A DNA stretch of 64,000 nt, from contig NZ_JAQMHR010000010.1 of NCBI RefSeq assembly GCF_028309625.1, positions 36,118-100,117 on the forward strand, written 5' to 3'. Numbering within the stretch: the first letter of the stretch is position 1; the number at the start of each line of letters is the position of its first letter. This document shows, one piece after another, positions 43,522 to 51,593 of this stretch. The notes under the pieces were generated by a model that was not told the origin of the DNA, did not search any database, and worked only from the letters and a program-made list of their open reading frames with translations. Source of the DNA: Trichococcus sp. K1Tr. Its GTDB lineage: Bacteria; Bacillota; Bacilli; Lactobacillales; Aerococcaceae. The translations under genes and the position numbers were made by a program.

Positions 43522-43905
43522 TCATTTCACCTTGTACAGCACAAGTTTCCTAACAATCCATTTTGCGCTGGAAAATCCTATCGCCAACGAGCCGAGTAAT
43601 AGCAGTAGCGAAGGGAGTAACTTGTTGAGTCCCTCGCCATAGAAGTAATCGTGAAAAATCTGCATGCCTGCGAATATTATCGCGGCGGAAATGACACTGC
43701 CAACCACGTAATAAAGGACCGTAGTCAAGGAGCTGCTCCTATGATGCACGTGCTCATCGGGATTGTTCATGCCCCCTCCCGAATGCGTGAGATTCGGGCC
43801 ATCGAACTTGTTGTTTGCCCCCTGTCCAATATTGACCCTGGAATAAATAGAACTGTCCACATTACTTTTGTCGTCGTACTTTTTCTGATTGTCTCGCGTG
43901 CTCAT
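43522..43905 (-). CDS. Hypothetical membrane protein
   Basis: A 127-residue protein with a polar, Asn/Ser/His-rich N-terminal half (residues 1-60) and two membrane helices (VLYYVVGSVISAAIIFAGM and LLPSLLLLLGSLAIGFSSA). No family recognised. It lies 39 bases before the hydrolase start and may be co-transcribed with it and the genes up to 45 kb. Confidence 0.65.
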   Translation of the reverse strand: MSTRDNQKKYDDKSNVDSSIYSRVNIGQGANNKFDGPNLTHSGGGMNNPDEHVHHRSSSLTTVLYYVVGSVISAAIIFAGMQIFHDYFYGEGLNKLLPSLLLLLGSLAIGFSSAKWIVRKLVLYKVK

Positions 43906-43943
43906 CCATCCACCTGCTTTCTTTTAAATACAAAGCTTCCGTT

Positions 43944-44336
43944 TTAGAGATCCGTTTGCTTCAAATTCATAAGGCTATTGCGCACTTTGGAAATGATGGC
44001 TGTCGTTACAAAGAGCATAACACCAACCTTGTTGAACAGTAGAAATACATGGAAAATAGCTCCAAAAGAGTTGGTCTTATGATACCCACTCAGCAACAGC
44101 AATGGAAAAACCGTAACCAGCATCGTTAAGTAATGAACAATAACTTGCTTGCGGAAACTCCACTGCTTTAGCTCGTATATGATGCTTGCCAACCCCAAAA
44201 ACAAGGCCATGAGTCCATAAAAAAGAAAAACCTTCGCGTCAGCTGCTCTTCCCTGAAAATCATTCCATGCATACATCGACAACATAACAGCAAAGGGAAG
44301 AGTTCCCCTGACCAATCCTTTCAAGAAAAGCTTCAT
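43944..44336 (-). CDS. DUF3021-like membrane protein
   Basis: A 130-residue protein with four membrane helices and the layout of DUF3021 proteins (GLVRGTLPFAVMLSMYAWND...FLFYGLMALFLGLASIIYELKQWSFRKQVIVHYL...). In many Lactobacillales such genes follow a LytTR regulator, which is not present here. ATG 44336 follows AAGGGG by six bases. Confidence 0.65.
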   Translation of the reverse strand: MKLFLKGLVRGTLPFAVMLSMYAWNDFQGRAADAKVFLFYGLMALFLGLASIIYELKQWSFRKQVIVHYLTMLVTVFPLLLLSGYHKTNSFGAIFHVFLLFNKVGVMLFVTTAIISKVRNSLMNLKQTDL

Positions 44337-44366
44337 TTTTATCCCCTTTCGCAAGTACCCTTTGAA

Positions 44367-44570
44367 TCAATTCACTACTATGAAAAATATCGGGATCCAG
44401 AATAGTGTCGTTATGATGATGGCTCCGATCAAAGCAACCAAAACCAGACGTGTTTGCTGTATATTTTGTGTTGCTTTGACTTTTTTATAAAGAAAAAAGA
44501 GCAGTCCGACTATGGCTAATAAAAAGCCACCATAAATCAAAAAGCCGGCTGGTTGGTTAGTAGCTGACAT
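44367..44570 (-). CDS. Small two-helix membrane protein
   Basis: A 67-residue protein with two membrane helices (LIYGGFLLAIVGLLFFLY and LVLVALIGAIIITTLFWIPIFFI) joined by a basic Gln/Thr loop (KKVKATQNIQQTR). GAGGAG precedes the ATG at slightly long spacing. No family recognised. Confidence 0.65.
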   Translation of the reverse strand: MSATNQPAGFLIYGGFLLAIVGLLFFLYKKVKATQNIQQTRLVLVALIGAIIITTLFWIPIFFIVVN

Positions 44571-44591
44571 AATAGTTCATCTCCTCTTGTA

Positions 44592-44933
44592 TCATTTTTG
44601 ATTTTGAGTATTCCGTGTTTCTATGCTGCTTTCAAGCTTGCTTTTGGCAAAAAGCAACAACACCAAAACCAGCAGAACTATTACATTCAGAAGCAACCCT
44701 ATATAATAAGGCAGGGTATTAACGAGTATGGCCAGCGCGACCAAGTTGAAAACATCTATACCCAGAGAAACCAATTTTTTCTCAGTCGCTTTGCTGCTAT
44801 AGAAAAACAATAAAGCACTGCCAAGCCCGATAACAAACCACCAGAACAAAGGAACGCTTGGGTATTGGACTGCTCCAATTAGCGAGGTGCAAGCTAATAC
44901 GTAAGCGAAAAGGTTGGATTTATTAGTAATCAT
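44592..44933 (-). CDS. Hypothetical four-helix membrane protein
   Basis: A 113-residue protein with four predicted membrane helices (LFAYVLACTSLIGAVQY, LFWWFVIGLGSALLFFY, VFNLVALAILVNTL, IGLLLNVIVLLVLVLLLF) and a polar tail. AAGGT precedes ATG. No family recognised; 21 bases before the two-helix gene, so probably one transcript. Confidence 0.65.
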   Translation of the reverse strand: MITNKSNLFAYVLACTSLIGAVQYPSVPLFWWFVIGLGSALLFFYSSKATEKKLVSLGIDVFNLVALAILVNTLPYYIGLLLNVIVLLVLVLLLFAKSKLESSIETRNTQNQK

Positions 44934-45065
44934 GGCGTACCTTCTTTCTCGTGAATATTAAAATATTTTCTAATAAGTTTTATCCATCATATGATTGCAA
45001 CAAATAATTTATTATTCTTACAGTTATACTTTCAGTAAAAGTGCACTCTGACTTGTAGACTGCTA

Positions 45066-45161
45066 TCACTTTTTGAAGAAATAGCGGACGATCCAACCTA
45101 GAATTGCGATAATAGCTAGTGCGCTTACTAACGTCCACCCAGCATCGAAAACTTCAATCAT
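45066..45161 (-). CDS. 31-residue membrane peptide
   Basis: A 31-codon gene directly after the DUF3139-like gene (5 bases between its stop and this ATG), with GAGAGGAG as ribosome site overlapping the end of that gene. The peptide has one membrane helix (TLVSALAIIAILGWIVRYF) between an acidic start (MIEVFD) and a basic end (KK). Translational coupling and a strong site make it likely to be real. It could be a small regulatory or toxin-like peptide; no family recognised. Confidence 0.6.
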   Translation of the reverse strand: MIEVFDAGWTLVSALAIIAILGWIVRYFFKK

Positions 45162-45166
45162 GGCCC

Positions 45167-45550
45167 TTACTCCTCTCTGAAAATAATTTTGTCACTCGAA
45201 TAAATCGTCCCCTCAGAAACGTATCCCATTATCCAATCATCAACTTTAAAAGAATAGTCATAACAATAATCTAAGGGACTCTCCCTAACGGTAAAATAAA
45301 TTACATAGCCGCTTCGGGCACTCTTGTAATTTTTCCGAATTTTCTGTATCTGAATATCTTCTTCCGCAATCCCTTCTTTTCCCTCCAGCAACTCATAGAG
45401 ATTTTGTTGCGCGATATAGCTTTTCAAAGGAAATTCATAAACATAGAATCCCGTTATCAATAAAATCAGGAATCCGAGTGCAATCCATCCAGTTTTTAGC
45501 TTTTTGATGTCAATCCTCTCCTTTGCATAGGTGTTGCTGCTCTGATGCAT
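45167..45550 (-). CDS. DUF3139-like membrane-anchored protein
   Basis: A 127-residue protein with one N-terminal membrane helix (WIALGFLILLITGFYVY) and a small extracellular domain (SGYVIYFTVRESPLDYCYDYSFKVDDWIMGYVS) similar to DUF3139. ATG 45550 has a poor ribosome site, whereas a strong AAAGGAGAGG at 45515-45524 is followed in frame only by ATT and ATC codons. The real start is therefore uncertain and might be a rare codon near 45508-45514, giving a protein of about 114 residues. Confidence 0.6.
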   Translation of the reverse strand: MHQSSNTYAKERIDIKKLKTGWIALGFLILLITGFYVYEFPLKSYIAQQNLYELLEGKEGIAEEDIQIQKIRKNYKSARSGYVIYFTVRESPLDYCYDYSFKVDDWIMGYVSEGTIYSSDKIIFREE

Positions 45551-45581
45551 TCAGTATCCATTCGCATCAACCTAAAAACCA

Positions 45582-45815
45582 TCATACATATTGGAGCAAT
45601 AACGTTGCGAATAGGAAGATTGCTGTAAAAACATAGAGATTCCAGCGCCGGCCCTTGTTCTTTTTCGATTCCTCAACACCGAATACACTCATGAACAATC
45701 CCAAAAAGAATAACGTGATGTTCTGGTAAGTAAAATCTTTTGTCCACAGGCTATACACAGTCAGGATAAGCACCACTGCGCCAAAAGTGGTCTTCATAAT
45801 TTTTGTGTTTTGCAT
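45582..45815 (-). CDS. DUF3953-like small membrane protein
   Basis: A 77-residue protein with three short membrane segments. The pattern TKIMKTTFGAVVLILTVYSL...NITLFFLGLFMSVFGVEESKKNKGRR resembles DUF3953/YczI (FFLGLM...GIEE). ATG 45815 lies six bases after AGAGGAG. It precedes the DUF3139-like gene by 31 bases. Confidence 0.7.
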   Translation of the reverse strand: MQNTKIMKTTFGAVVLILTVYSLWTKDFTYQNITLFFLGLFMSVFGVEESKKNKGRRWNLYVFTAIFLFATLLLQYV

Positions 45816-46027
45816 TCGGTTCTCCTCTATGAGTCGGGTACGCTTCCAGCGCACAGGACTCCATAAAATGTTTTATTGCTGCTCTGCCTTCTTCTCGATA
45901 TAAACGTTTCGGACAACAACCAAAAGAAATATAAAGGTCAAAAAAAGGATTACTTCAACTATGGAAGTCGGCCAAATTCCAGGAATCCATCAAAAGCTGC
46001 CTAATCATTCCCTGAAAATTGCAGAAC

Positions 46028-46477
46028 TTAATTTTTATCTAGAACTACTTCTACTTGCTCCCTGACTTCGAGAGAATCTTTTTCGTATATAAATTCAACG
46101 TAAATTGTTTCTCCCACCCCAATCTGCTCAATTTTCAGCACGGGACCAATTAATTCCCCCTCAAACGGTGACGTCCTAGTGTCGAGGACGCCATACTGAT
46201 TTTCTCCAACATTAAGGGAGTAAATCAGATTCTTCTTGCTGTCATAGATTCTTATGCCTGCACCACTGACCACTTCCGCTTCGTTATCCAATGTTTCAAT
46301 TCCGTAAAGTTGAAAAGTGGGTTGCACATAAGCCTCGGTCCCGTTTGAAACCAAAACAAAATTTTCCAGCGCAACATCTTTGGAACGAGCATCAAATGAA
46401 AAAACTTCCAGTTTCTCATTACTTGAGCACGCGGCCAGCAACGCCATGCTTATGAAAGTTAACAATAATTTCTTCAT
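46028..46477 (-). CDS. Hypothetical lipoprotein
   Basis: A 149-residue lipoprotein with signal peptide and lipobox LLAAC (Cys17) and a beta-rich domain of about 120 residues (GIRIYDSKKNLIYSLNVGENQYGVLD and KIEQIGVGETIYVEFIYE). It resembles small DUF5067-type extracellular proteins but not closely. GGGAGG precedes the ATG. It may belong to the minus-strand cluster of small envelope proteins at 43.5-46.5 kb. Confidence 0.65.
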   Translation of the reverse strand: MKKLLLTFISMALLAACSSNEKLEVFSFDARSKDVALENFVLVSNGTEAYVQPTFQLYGIETLDNEAEVVSGAGIRIYDSKKNLIYSLNVGENQYGVLDTRTSPFEGELIGPVLKIEQIGVGETIYVEFIYEKDSLEVREQVEVVLDKN

Positions 46478-46571
46478 TAGTTGCCTCCCGGAATTCTGAA
46501 TGCTTACATGATTCTTTGCCTTTTATAATAGAACGTTTTTGCGTTTGGTCGTGATGGATATGGGATTCTTT

Positions 46572-46901
46572 TCAAGAACTTTTATCATCTATTTGATAAG
46601 AAATGGCACTATTCGTTAGCGCTCCCATTTCCTCCACACTTAAAACATCTTTTGTTTTGTATATTTTCTTGTCTATACAAACGATAGGTAAGATATCCAT
46701 TCCATGCGTCTCTATTAAATTCCAAACATCTTTATTGTCTTTAAATTCTTTTTGCGAATGTTTTAAAGAATACAGAAAATAATTATTGGGATCTTTAAAT
46801 AAGTCTTTGTACATGCTTAGCGAACGCATTATTTCAATAGCTACTTCCACTTTTTCAGACTGTACGCTCATTTTGTCAAACACATAATATTCAATGTCCA
46901 T
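46572..46901 (-). CDS. ArsD-like thioredoxin-fold protein lacking the Cys motif
   Basis: A 109-residue protein. The order of elements resembles ArsD: an N-terminal strand (IEYYVFDKM), a helix, FLYSLKHSQKEFKDNKDVWNLIETHG, then ILPIVCIDKKIYKTKDVLSVEEMGALT, which parallels the LPLVLVDGEVV...YPSREEL end of ArsD. The Cys-Cys pair that follows the first strand in true ArsD is replaced by Ser-Val, and only one Cys remains, so arsenite binding is unlikely. No arsA, arsB or arsR is nearby. GGGAGG precedes the ATG. Confidence 0.5.
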   Translation of the reverse strand: MDIEYYVFDKMSVQSEKVEVAIEIMRSLSMYKDLFKDPNNYFLYSLKHSQKEFKDNKDVWNLIETHGMDILPIVCIDKKIYKTKDVLSVEEMGALTNSAISYQIDDKSS

Positions 46902-47239
46902 AATGAACCTCCCAATGCAACTCTGCCAACACGAATAGTATCCGTCGTTTATTTTCAGATGATGTTATCCAAGCATCGGGAAGAAAATAAATCAGTTATA
47001 ACGCAATAATTGACTATAGAAGCACTACCGATTATCTTCAACATATCTATGATACCGCTAATCCATTTTTTTTGCGAGAATTTCATAATATGTCAGCCCT
47101 CAAAATATAAGTAATTTGTTGATCTTTATTAAATCGTAGTTAGGCGTCCTGGAAATACAGAGTGCTTTTTAAGCTAGATATTAGGTATTATGCTAAGCTA
47201 TTCACATACCAAATAAAAAATAGGAGCTGACATAACAAT
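46902..47239. other. Gene-free stretch between divergent genes
   Basis: A 338-base A/T-rich gap between the ArsD-like gene (minus) and the 93-residue gene (plus). I see no open gene, hairpin or clear operator; it presumably holds the two divergent promoters. Confidence 0.6.
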
Positions 47240-47521
47240 ATGGATTATAAAAAACAATTAATGCAACCGTTCTACGACTTCCCCGAGTATAACGACCTTA
47301 CCAAAGATTATCTGTGGCCAGTTGAAGTAAAGTATTATAACCAATCAACAATTGAATTTCACCTTCCAAAATCGGACATAATAGAAGCTATGTATTCAAT
47401 CGAACAACGATTAGAAGATGAGTCAAATGAACCATTTAAGATAGGTGACCGTTCTATTGCAAAGGAAAATTTAAATTACATCTCTTTTGAAGGCCGAACG
47501 TATACTTTTAGTAAAGCGTAA
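47240..47521 (+). CDS. Hypothetical 93-residue protein
   Basis: A soluble, acidic protein (MDYKKQLMQPFYDFPEYND...IIEAMYSIEQRLEDESNEPFKIGDRSI...FEGRTYTFSKA) of unknown family. The ribosome site AGGAG is 13 bases from the ATG, longer than usual. The last 11 codons are repeated, slightly decayed, at 53944-53976, so a second copy once existed 6.5 kb away. Confidence 0.6.
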   Translation: MDYKKQLMQPFYDFPEYNDLTKDYLWPVEVKYYNQSTIEFHLPKSDIIEAMYSIEQRLEDESNEPFKIGDRSIAKENLNYISFEGRTYTFSKA

Positions 47522-47622
47522 ATAACTGAATAATATATCAGCAATCTATAAACAGAAGAACAAATACGATAAAACAATTTAGTGACCCTTTGACTCCTCC
47601 ACTACATAATCGACAAGCACAT

Positions 47623-48168
47623 TCAGTATTCATAGAAACTTTTTTCCCAATCAGCATAGCAATCCATCGTATGCATAAGGCTAATCGCTTGATAGAGTTC
47701 TTTTTGGTCCTGATAAGTGGACTCAGTTGTTCTGAAGAAACAATCGTCGCCATTAGAAAAGCAGAAAAAAGCTTGGATGGTCTCATGCAGTTCCGATCCG
47801 GGCAGGATTTCTTGACAGAAGGGGTCGGAATGAAGCCGCTCCGCTCCAATCACGACTACCGGTATTTTTCGGGCGATTTTTTTCAAAGGCTCCCGGTACT
47901 CCTTTTGAGCCACAATTCGGAACTGAGAGGGATAGATGAATAACGCAGCGGCATCTTTTAAGGTGCTCTGAAACAGCGAATCGTTTATCAACTCTTGTGA
48001 TCTGATGGATTCATAGTAGAAGAACTCACTTTGAATGTTGTTCGTTTTTCCGAGCGTTGCTACTTTGAATCGCCCTGCTATTTTGGTCATTTTGGATTTT
48101 CTTTGAAGAAACATAGCAGCCAGAAAGAACGCAAGAACAAAAACAGCACACAGAATATAGATCATCAT
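47623..48168 (-). CDS. Hypothetical membrane-anchored protein
   Basis: A 181-residue protein with an N-terminal membrane helix (IYILCAVFVLAFFLAAMFL) and a cytoplasmic-looking domain (GRFKVATLGKTNNIQSEFFYYE...EPLKKIARKIPVVVIGAERL...LYQAISLMHTMD). No family recognised. Two adjacent ATGs (48168 and 48165) lie 4 and 7 bases after AGGAGG; either may start it. Confidence 0.6.
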   Translation of the reverse strand: MMIYILCAVFVLAFFLAAMFLQRKSKMTKIAGRFKVATLGKTNNIQSEFFYYESIRSQELINDSLFQSTLKDAAALFIYPSQFRIVAQKEYREPLKKIARKIPVVVIGAERLHSDPFCQEILPGSELHETIQAFFCFSNGDDCFFRTTESTYQDQKELYQAISLMHTMDCYADWEKSFYEY

Positions 48169-48384
48169 TTCGCCTCCTCGCCTCCTTTCAAGTTTTGATG
48201 TGGATACATTCAACTTACGCCAAAACTGATGAATAGACTAGCAACCAGTGGTTTACATGGCCGCACTTTATAAGGTTCTACACCATCCGCAACCAGTAAG
48301 TGCGGATGTGCAAGCATTCGTTTCTAGAAAAAGAAGGCTATCTACGCTATCATGAAGAAAAGCAATCGAAAGGGGTGCAAAATA

Positions 48385-48906
48385 ATGTTATTAGGAGAAC
48401 GATTGAAAGAAACCCGCCAAAAGAAAGGCGTATCGCAAAGTACAGTTGCTGAACATCTGAATATCAGCCGTCAGTCCATTTCCAAATGGGAAAACAACAG
48501 CAGTTATCCGGACCTGGACAATCTCGTGCGATTGAGTGAATATTACGAAGTCACTGTTGATGATCTTTTGAAAGAAAATAAAGGACTAAAAAAAAAAATA
48601 GAGGAAAACAACGAAAAGATTAAAGACTCCCAAAAGAAATTGGCCTATATCCGGGCGAATGGTGAGCGGGATGAAGGATTGGTACTGCTGATGCTTAATC
48701 TTCTCAGTTGTTTGATTGCGCCATTAGGTTTGTTTATCACTCCAATTATCCTGAAAAGAAACAAAGCAACAAACACCTTCTATAAGCTGGTGTTTGTTGC
48801 GGGAGTGATCAGTCTCTTGGTCAACTCATTCGGTTTGTATGCGCACTTAGGCAATCTATTCCACTGGGGCGGACCCTCCAGCGTGGAGTACATAGGAAAT
48901 CAATAG
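48385..48906 (+). CDS. XRE family regulator with C-terminal membrane helices
   Basis: A 173-residue protein: an N-terminal Cro/CI helix-turn-helix (LKETRQKKGVSQSTVAEHLNISRQSISKWENNSSYPD, then LDDLL-type end), a coiled segment (GLKKKIEENNEKIKDSQKK) and two membrane helices (LLSCLIAPLGLFITPIIL and FVAGVISLLVNSFGLYAHL). Such membrane-tethered XRE proteins occur near bacteriocin or small-membrane-protein loci. AAAGGGG lies nine bases before ATG 48385. A similar protein is encoded at 50593. Confidence 0.82.
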   Translation: MLLGERLKETRQKKGVSQSTVAEHLNISRQSISKWENNSSYPDLDNLVRLSEYYEVTVDDLLKENKGLKKKIEENNEKIKDSQKKLAYIRANGERDEGLVLLMLNLLSCLIAPLGLFITPIILKRNKATNTFYKLVFVAGVISLLVNSFGLYAHLGNLFHWGGPSSVEYIGNQ

Positions 48907-49023
48907 GGAATGAAGATAGCATCACTTTTGATAAGCATTCATTGGTTTCATCGCCAGCAACGATTGGTTGCGGCTTGATTTAAATAGGCCTTTACCCGGA
49001 ACAGCATGGGAGGAGATGATTTC

Positions 49024-49110
49024 ATGGTGGCATTTTGGAGCTTTTTAAACTTAGTAGCACTACTATACTTGGTCTATTTACTTATTACGATTGTTAAAAA
49101 AATAAAGTGA
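49024..49110 (+). CDS. 28-residue hydrophobic peptide
   Basis: A short gene with a good ribosome site (AGGAG, eight bases). The peptide is one membrane helix (FWSFLNLVALLYLVYLLITIV) with a basic end (KKIK), as in type I toxins or small membrane regulators. The reading frame stays open for another 61 codons after the TGA (49111-49296). Confidence 0.55.
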   Translation: MVAFWSFLNLVALLYLVYLLITIVKKIK

Positions 49111-49296
49111 AATTATCTGGTTAACCTGTCTCCTTCAAGAGCTACTAAAGTATTAATTGAAGTCCCAAGTGTAATAAGTACCGAAACAGCCACAGCTATT
49201 CTCAAGATACATCATCCTGTTTTAGGTATTGTAAGTGGCATACCGGGTATCGCTGGCTATGTAAGGGATAAACTATATAAATTGTGGAAGAAATAA
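49111..49296 (+). other. Open frame of 61 codons without a start, in frame with the preceding peptide
   Basis: After the TGA at 49108 the same frame continues as NYLVNLSPSRATKVLIEV, then HHPVLGIVSGIPGIAGYV and the basic end RDKLYKLWKK. There is no ATG, GTG or TTG with a ribosome site. It may be the rest of a gene broken by the TGA, or a remnant. Not recognised. Confidence 0.35.
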
Positions 49297-49320
49297 TAAA
49301 AATTTATAAGGTGGTAACAA

Positions 49321-49467
49321 ATGGACGCGATAAAAAATTTTCTTTTAGCCTTTCTACCATTCGTAGCTATTTATCTAGGTGCATTATCAGTTGTAAGGAA
49401 TGACATCAAAAAATTAGAGAAAAAAATAAGTGACTTGGAAGAAAAAATTGAAAGCTTAAATAAATGA
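49321..49467 (+). CDS. 48-residue membrane protein with coiled-coil tail
   Basis: A short gene with AAGGTGG six bases before the ATG. The peptide has one membrane helix (FLLAFLPFVAIYLGALSVV) and a heptad tail (DIKKLEKKISDLEEKIESLNK). The plan matches the small proteins at 15352 and 21912, though the sequences differ. Too short for most gene callers. Function unknown. Confidence 0.6.
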   Translation: MDAIKNFLLAFLPFVAIYLGALSVVRNDIKKLEKKISDLEEKIESLNK

Positions 49468-49505
49468 ATCTATAAAATTATTATTTTGAACACTACGCTT
49501 GTTTT

Positions 49506-49817
49506 TTGAAGAAAAAACTAAATAATAGATGTGCAACGCTAAAGTATGGTGATGCAAACAGCGGTTGCTTAGCAAAAGCAGCGCAAAAAAATGTGGTTTA
49601 CGCTGCCAATACGAATAAAGAAGAATCAGATATAATGAAAAATAGATCCGTTGGTGCTAGAGCAGCTGTGTCCGTAGCGAGAGTCCTTGTAGGATATATC
49701 CTAGATGGAATTGTGATTATGCTACAGGGCATTCTACTGGAGGAAGGATCGATGGAGCATGGCAAAAAAATACCTAGTATTATTGTTATTAGGCATATTG
49801 TGTTATTTTGTATTTAG
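49506..49817 (+). CDS. Uncertain ORF, possibly a decayed small-peptide locus
   Basis: The 103-codon frame begins with TTG and has no ribosome site. It contains KYGDANSGC, a hydrophobic stretch (AAVSVARVLVGYILDGIVIML) and an acidic turn. Another frame of the same DNA near 49700-49779 encodes a Gly-rich end (TGHSTGGRIDGAW), and the 28-residue gene at 49759 overlaps the 3' end. This may be a frameshifted peptide gene rather than a real protein of 103 residues. Confidence 0.25.
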   Translation: MKKKLNNRCATLKYGDANSGCLAKAAQKNVVYAANTNKEESDIMKNRSVGARAAVSVARVLVGYILDGIVIMLQGILLEEGSMEHGKKIPSIIVIRHIVLFCI

Positions 49818-49845
49818 CTTTCTCTACTTTTTCAATATTGAATAA
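49759..49845 (+). CDS. 28-residue hydrophobic peptide
   Basis: MAKKYLVLLLLGILCYFVF and a short FSFLYFFNIE end: a basic start and one membrane helix. AAGGA lies ten bases before the ATG. It resembles an immunity-type or toxin-type membrane peptide in size only; no family recognised. Confidence 0.45.
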   Translation: MAKKYLVLLLLGILCYFVFSFLYFFNIE

Positions 49846-49972
49846 ATCTATGTCACTTTCGGATAACTATCCAGAGAACCATAGTGCCTATTAAGAACAG
49901 GAGTGTCATGATACAAAAATACTGAAAACTAGTGTTTTTTTGATAACTTAAAGAAGAAAAGAGGAGATTTAC

Positions 49973-50425
49973 ATGGAATGGTATGAAAATCGAATTTTAT
50001 CTGCAATAAATGGGACTAATCCAATGCTGATAAAAGAATTAAAAGGTGGCTATGCTGTTTTTGGAGATGTTCAATTTTTACCTGGCTACTGTGTACTATT
50101 ACCAAAAAAAGAAGTCAACTCTTTGAATGTCCTTTCATTAGAGGAACGCGAACAGTTTCTTTCCGACATGAGTATTCTAGGAGATGCTATTATTCAGAGT
50201 TGCACACCTATTAGAGTTAATTATGACATTTTAGGAAATACTGATAATTTTCTGCATGCTCATGTTTTTCCACGTTATGAATGGGAAAGTGAAGAACGAA
50301 AAAAAATGCCTGTTTGGCTATATGATAGTTCCAACTGGCACAATAAAGAAACCTCCTATAACCCTATAAAGCATGATGAAATACGTAATAACATTCTAGA
50401 GTATTTGAACAAAAATTATGAATAA
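49973..50425 (+). CDS. HIT family protein
   Basis: A 150-residue protein of the HIT fold with NFLHAHVFPR near residue 101, in which the usual HxHxHxx active site keeps the first two histidines and has Pro/Arg after. The N-terminus (WYENRILSAINGTNPMLIKELKGGYAVFGDVQFLPGYCVLLPKKEV) matches proteins annotated as diadenosine tetraphosphate hydrolases in Lactobacillales. It may hydrolyse dinucleoside polyphosphates or be a related nucleotidyl transferase. AGAGGAG precedes ATG. Confidence 0.8.
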   Translation: MEWYENRILSAINGTNPMLIKELKGGYAVFGDVQFLPGYCVLLPKKEVNSLNVLSLEEREQFLSDMSILGDAIIQSCTPIRVNYDILGNTDNFLHAHVFPRYEWESEERKKMPVWLYDSSNWHNKETSYNPIKHDEIRNNILEYLNKNYE

Positions 50426-50592
50426 GAGTTATTTAGTCGCGTAATTAAACATAAGAGACCCTCTTCTGTACAGCTTTAAATATTTTTTCTGATGATTTTG
50501 TAACAAATATCTTGTTTTTGCATGTATGCAAGGACCGCTTGCTATACTATTTCTTTTTTCCACTACACTGAATATGAGGAGCACATTGTGAT

Positions 50593-51084
50593 ATGAATAA
50601 TTTGAATGAAAAATTGAAGCAGCTGCGGGTGGATGGTAAATTCACCCAACAAATAGCCGATCATTTATTCATCAGCAGACAAGCTGTTTCCAATTGGGAA
50701 AACGGAAAAAATATCCCTGATCTCAGCACCATCATTTTACTCAGTAAATTTTATGATGTGTCCCTCGATACTTTATTGAAAGGAGAGAAGGAAGTGATAA
50801 AGAGTATGAAAAAGGAACTGGATTCAATCAATGCCTCGGATTTGACTGGGATCGTGCTCATGATAATTTTGTCTTTTGTTCTTCCTGTATTTGGGTTAGT
50901 GGTTGCAGTGTATGTTTTGAAAAAATCAAAGGATCCTAGCTATCCGAAATGGGCAAAGGTACTGGCTCTGCTGGCAATCGCATTTCAAATTTGCTTAATC
51001 CTCTATGTGGGCTTAGCAATATTCTTTTTCTCGTACACGACTATGGAGTCGACCGGCAGTCAAGAAATACTGTTAAAACATTGA
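50593..51084 (+). CDS. XRE family regulator with C-terminal membrane helices
   Basis: A 163-residue protein with an N-terminal helix-turn-helix (LKQLRVDGKFTQQIADHLFISRQAVSNWENGKNIPD) and two C-terminal membrane helices (LTGIVLMIILSFVLPVFGLVVAVYVL and LALLAIAFQICLILYVGLAIFFF). The first HTH helix is one residue shorter than in close relatives (TQQ-IA instead of TQQQIA type), which might weaken DNA binding. It has the same plan as the regulator at 48385. ATGAGGAG lies 11 bases before the ATG. Confidence 0.8.
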   Translation: MNNLNEKLKQLRVDGKFTQQIADHLFISRQAVSNWENGKNIPDLSTIILLSKFYDVSLDTLLKGEKEVIKSMKKELDSINASDLTGIVLMIILSFVLPVFGLVVAVYVLKKSKDPSYPKWAKVLALLAIAFQICLILYVGLAIFFFSYTTMESTGSQEILLKH

Positions 51085-51281
51085 TATCCCAACGTGTAAA
51101 GCAACGCTTGCTTTACTCAGCGTACACTTTCTGAGATAAGAAGAGTATATAAGTGCACGCTACTTATATACTAATATATTTTGGAGGATATACAAAGAGG
51201 AAGAAAGTTCTAGTGAAGATTAATTTTATAGACGTTGTGCTAATAACTTCTTAAAAATAGAGAGATAGAGGTTTAAACATC

Positions 51282-51530
51282 ATGAATTCTTATAAGCAAT
51301 TTTGTCAGAACCATCCGTATCTCAATGTCCTAATAAGTTTGTCTATAGCAAGTCTAATAGGAATTGCTGCAGAATATATTATTAATGGAGATTTCATTGG
51401 TTCTGGATTCTATACAGCATCATTTTTAACGTTGCTTGCCTTGTTAAGAGTTAGACGTGAACGAAATAATCTTAAACCAAAAGAAAAATCTGACTACGTT
51501 GTAGAAGATGAAAAACATAAAATAGATTAG
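51282..51530 (+). CDS. Small two-helix membrane protein
   Basis: An 82-residue protein with two membrane segments (YLNVLISLSIASLIGIAAEYI and FYTASFLTLLALLRV) and a charged tail (RRERNNLKPKEKSDYVVEDEKHK). AGAGG precedes the ATG at 9-10 bases. No family recognised. Confidence 0.6.
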   Translation: MNSYKQFCQNHPYLNVLISLSIASLIGIAAEYIINGDFIGSGFYTASFLTLLALLRVRRERNNLKPKEKSDYVVEDEKHKID

Positions 51531-51593
51531 TAAGGAAAGCAGAAACAATAGAAAATTTCGCATGTTCCTTATTTGGTAATAGGAGGACATCCC

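Noticed and set aside
45873..45986. 37-codon minus-strand frame for a single-helix peptide (IPGIWPTSIVEVILFL, VRNVYIEKK)
   Set aside because: It looks like a small membrane protein but has no start codon and no ribosome site; kept only as a possible remnant.
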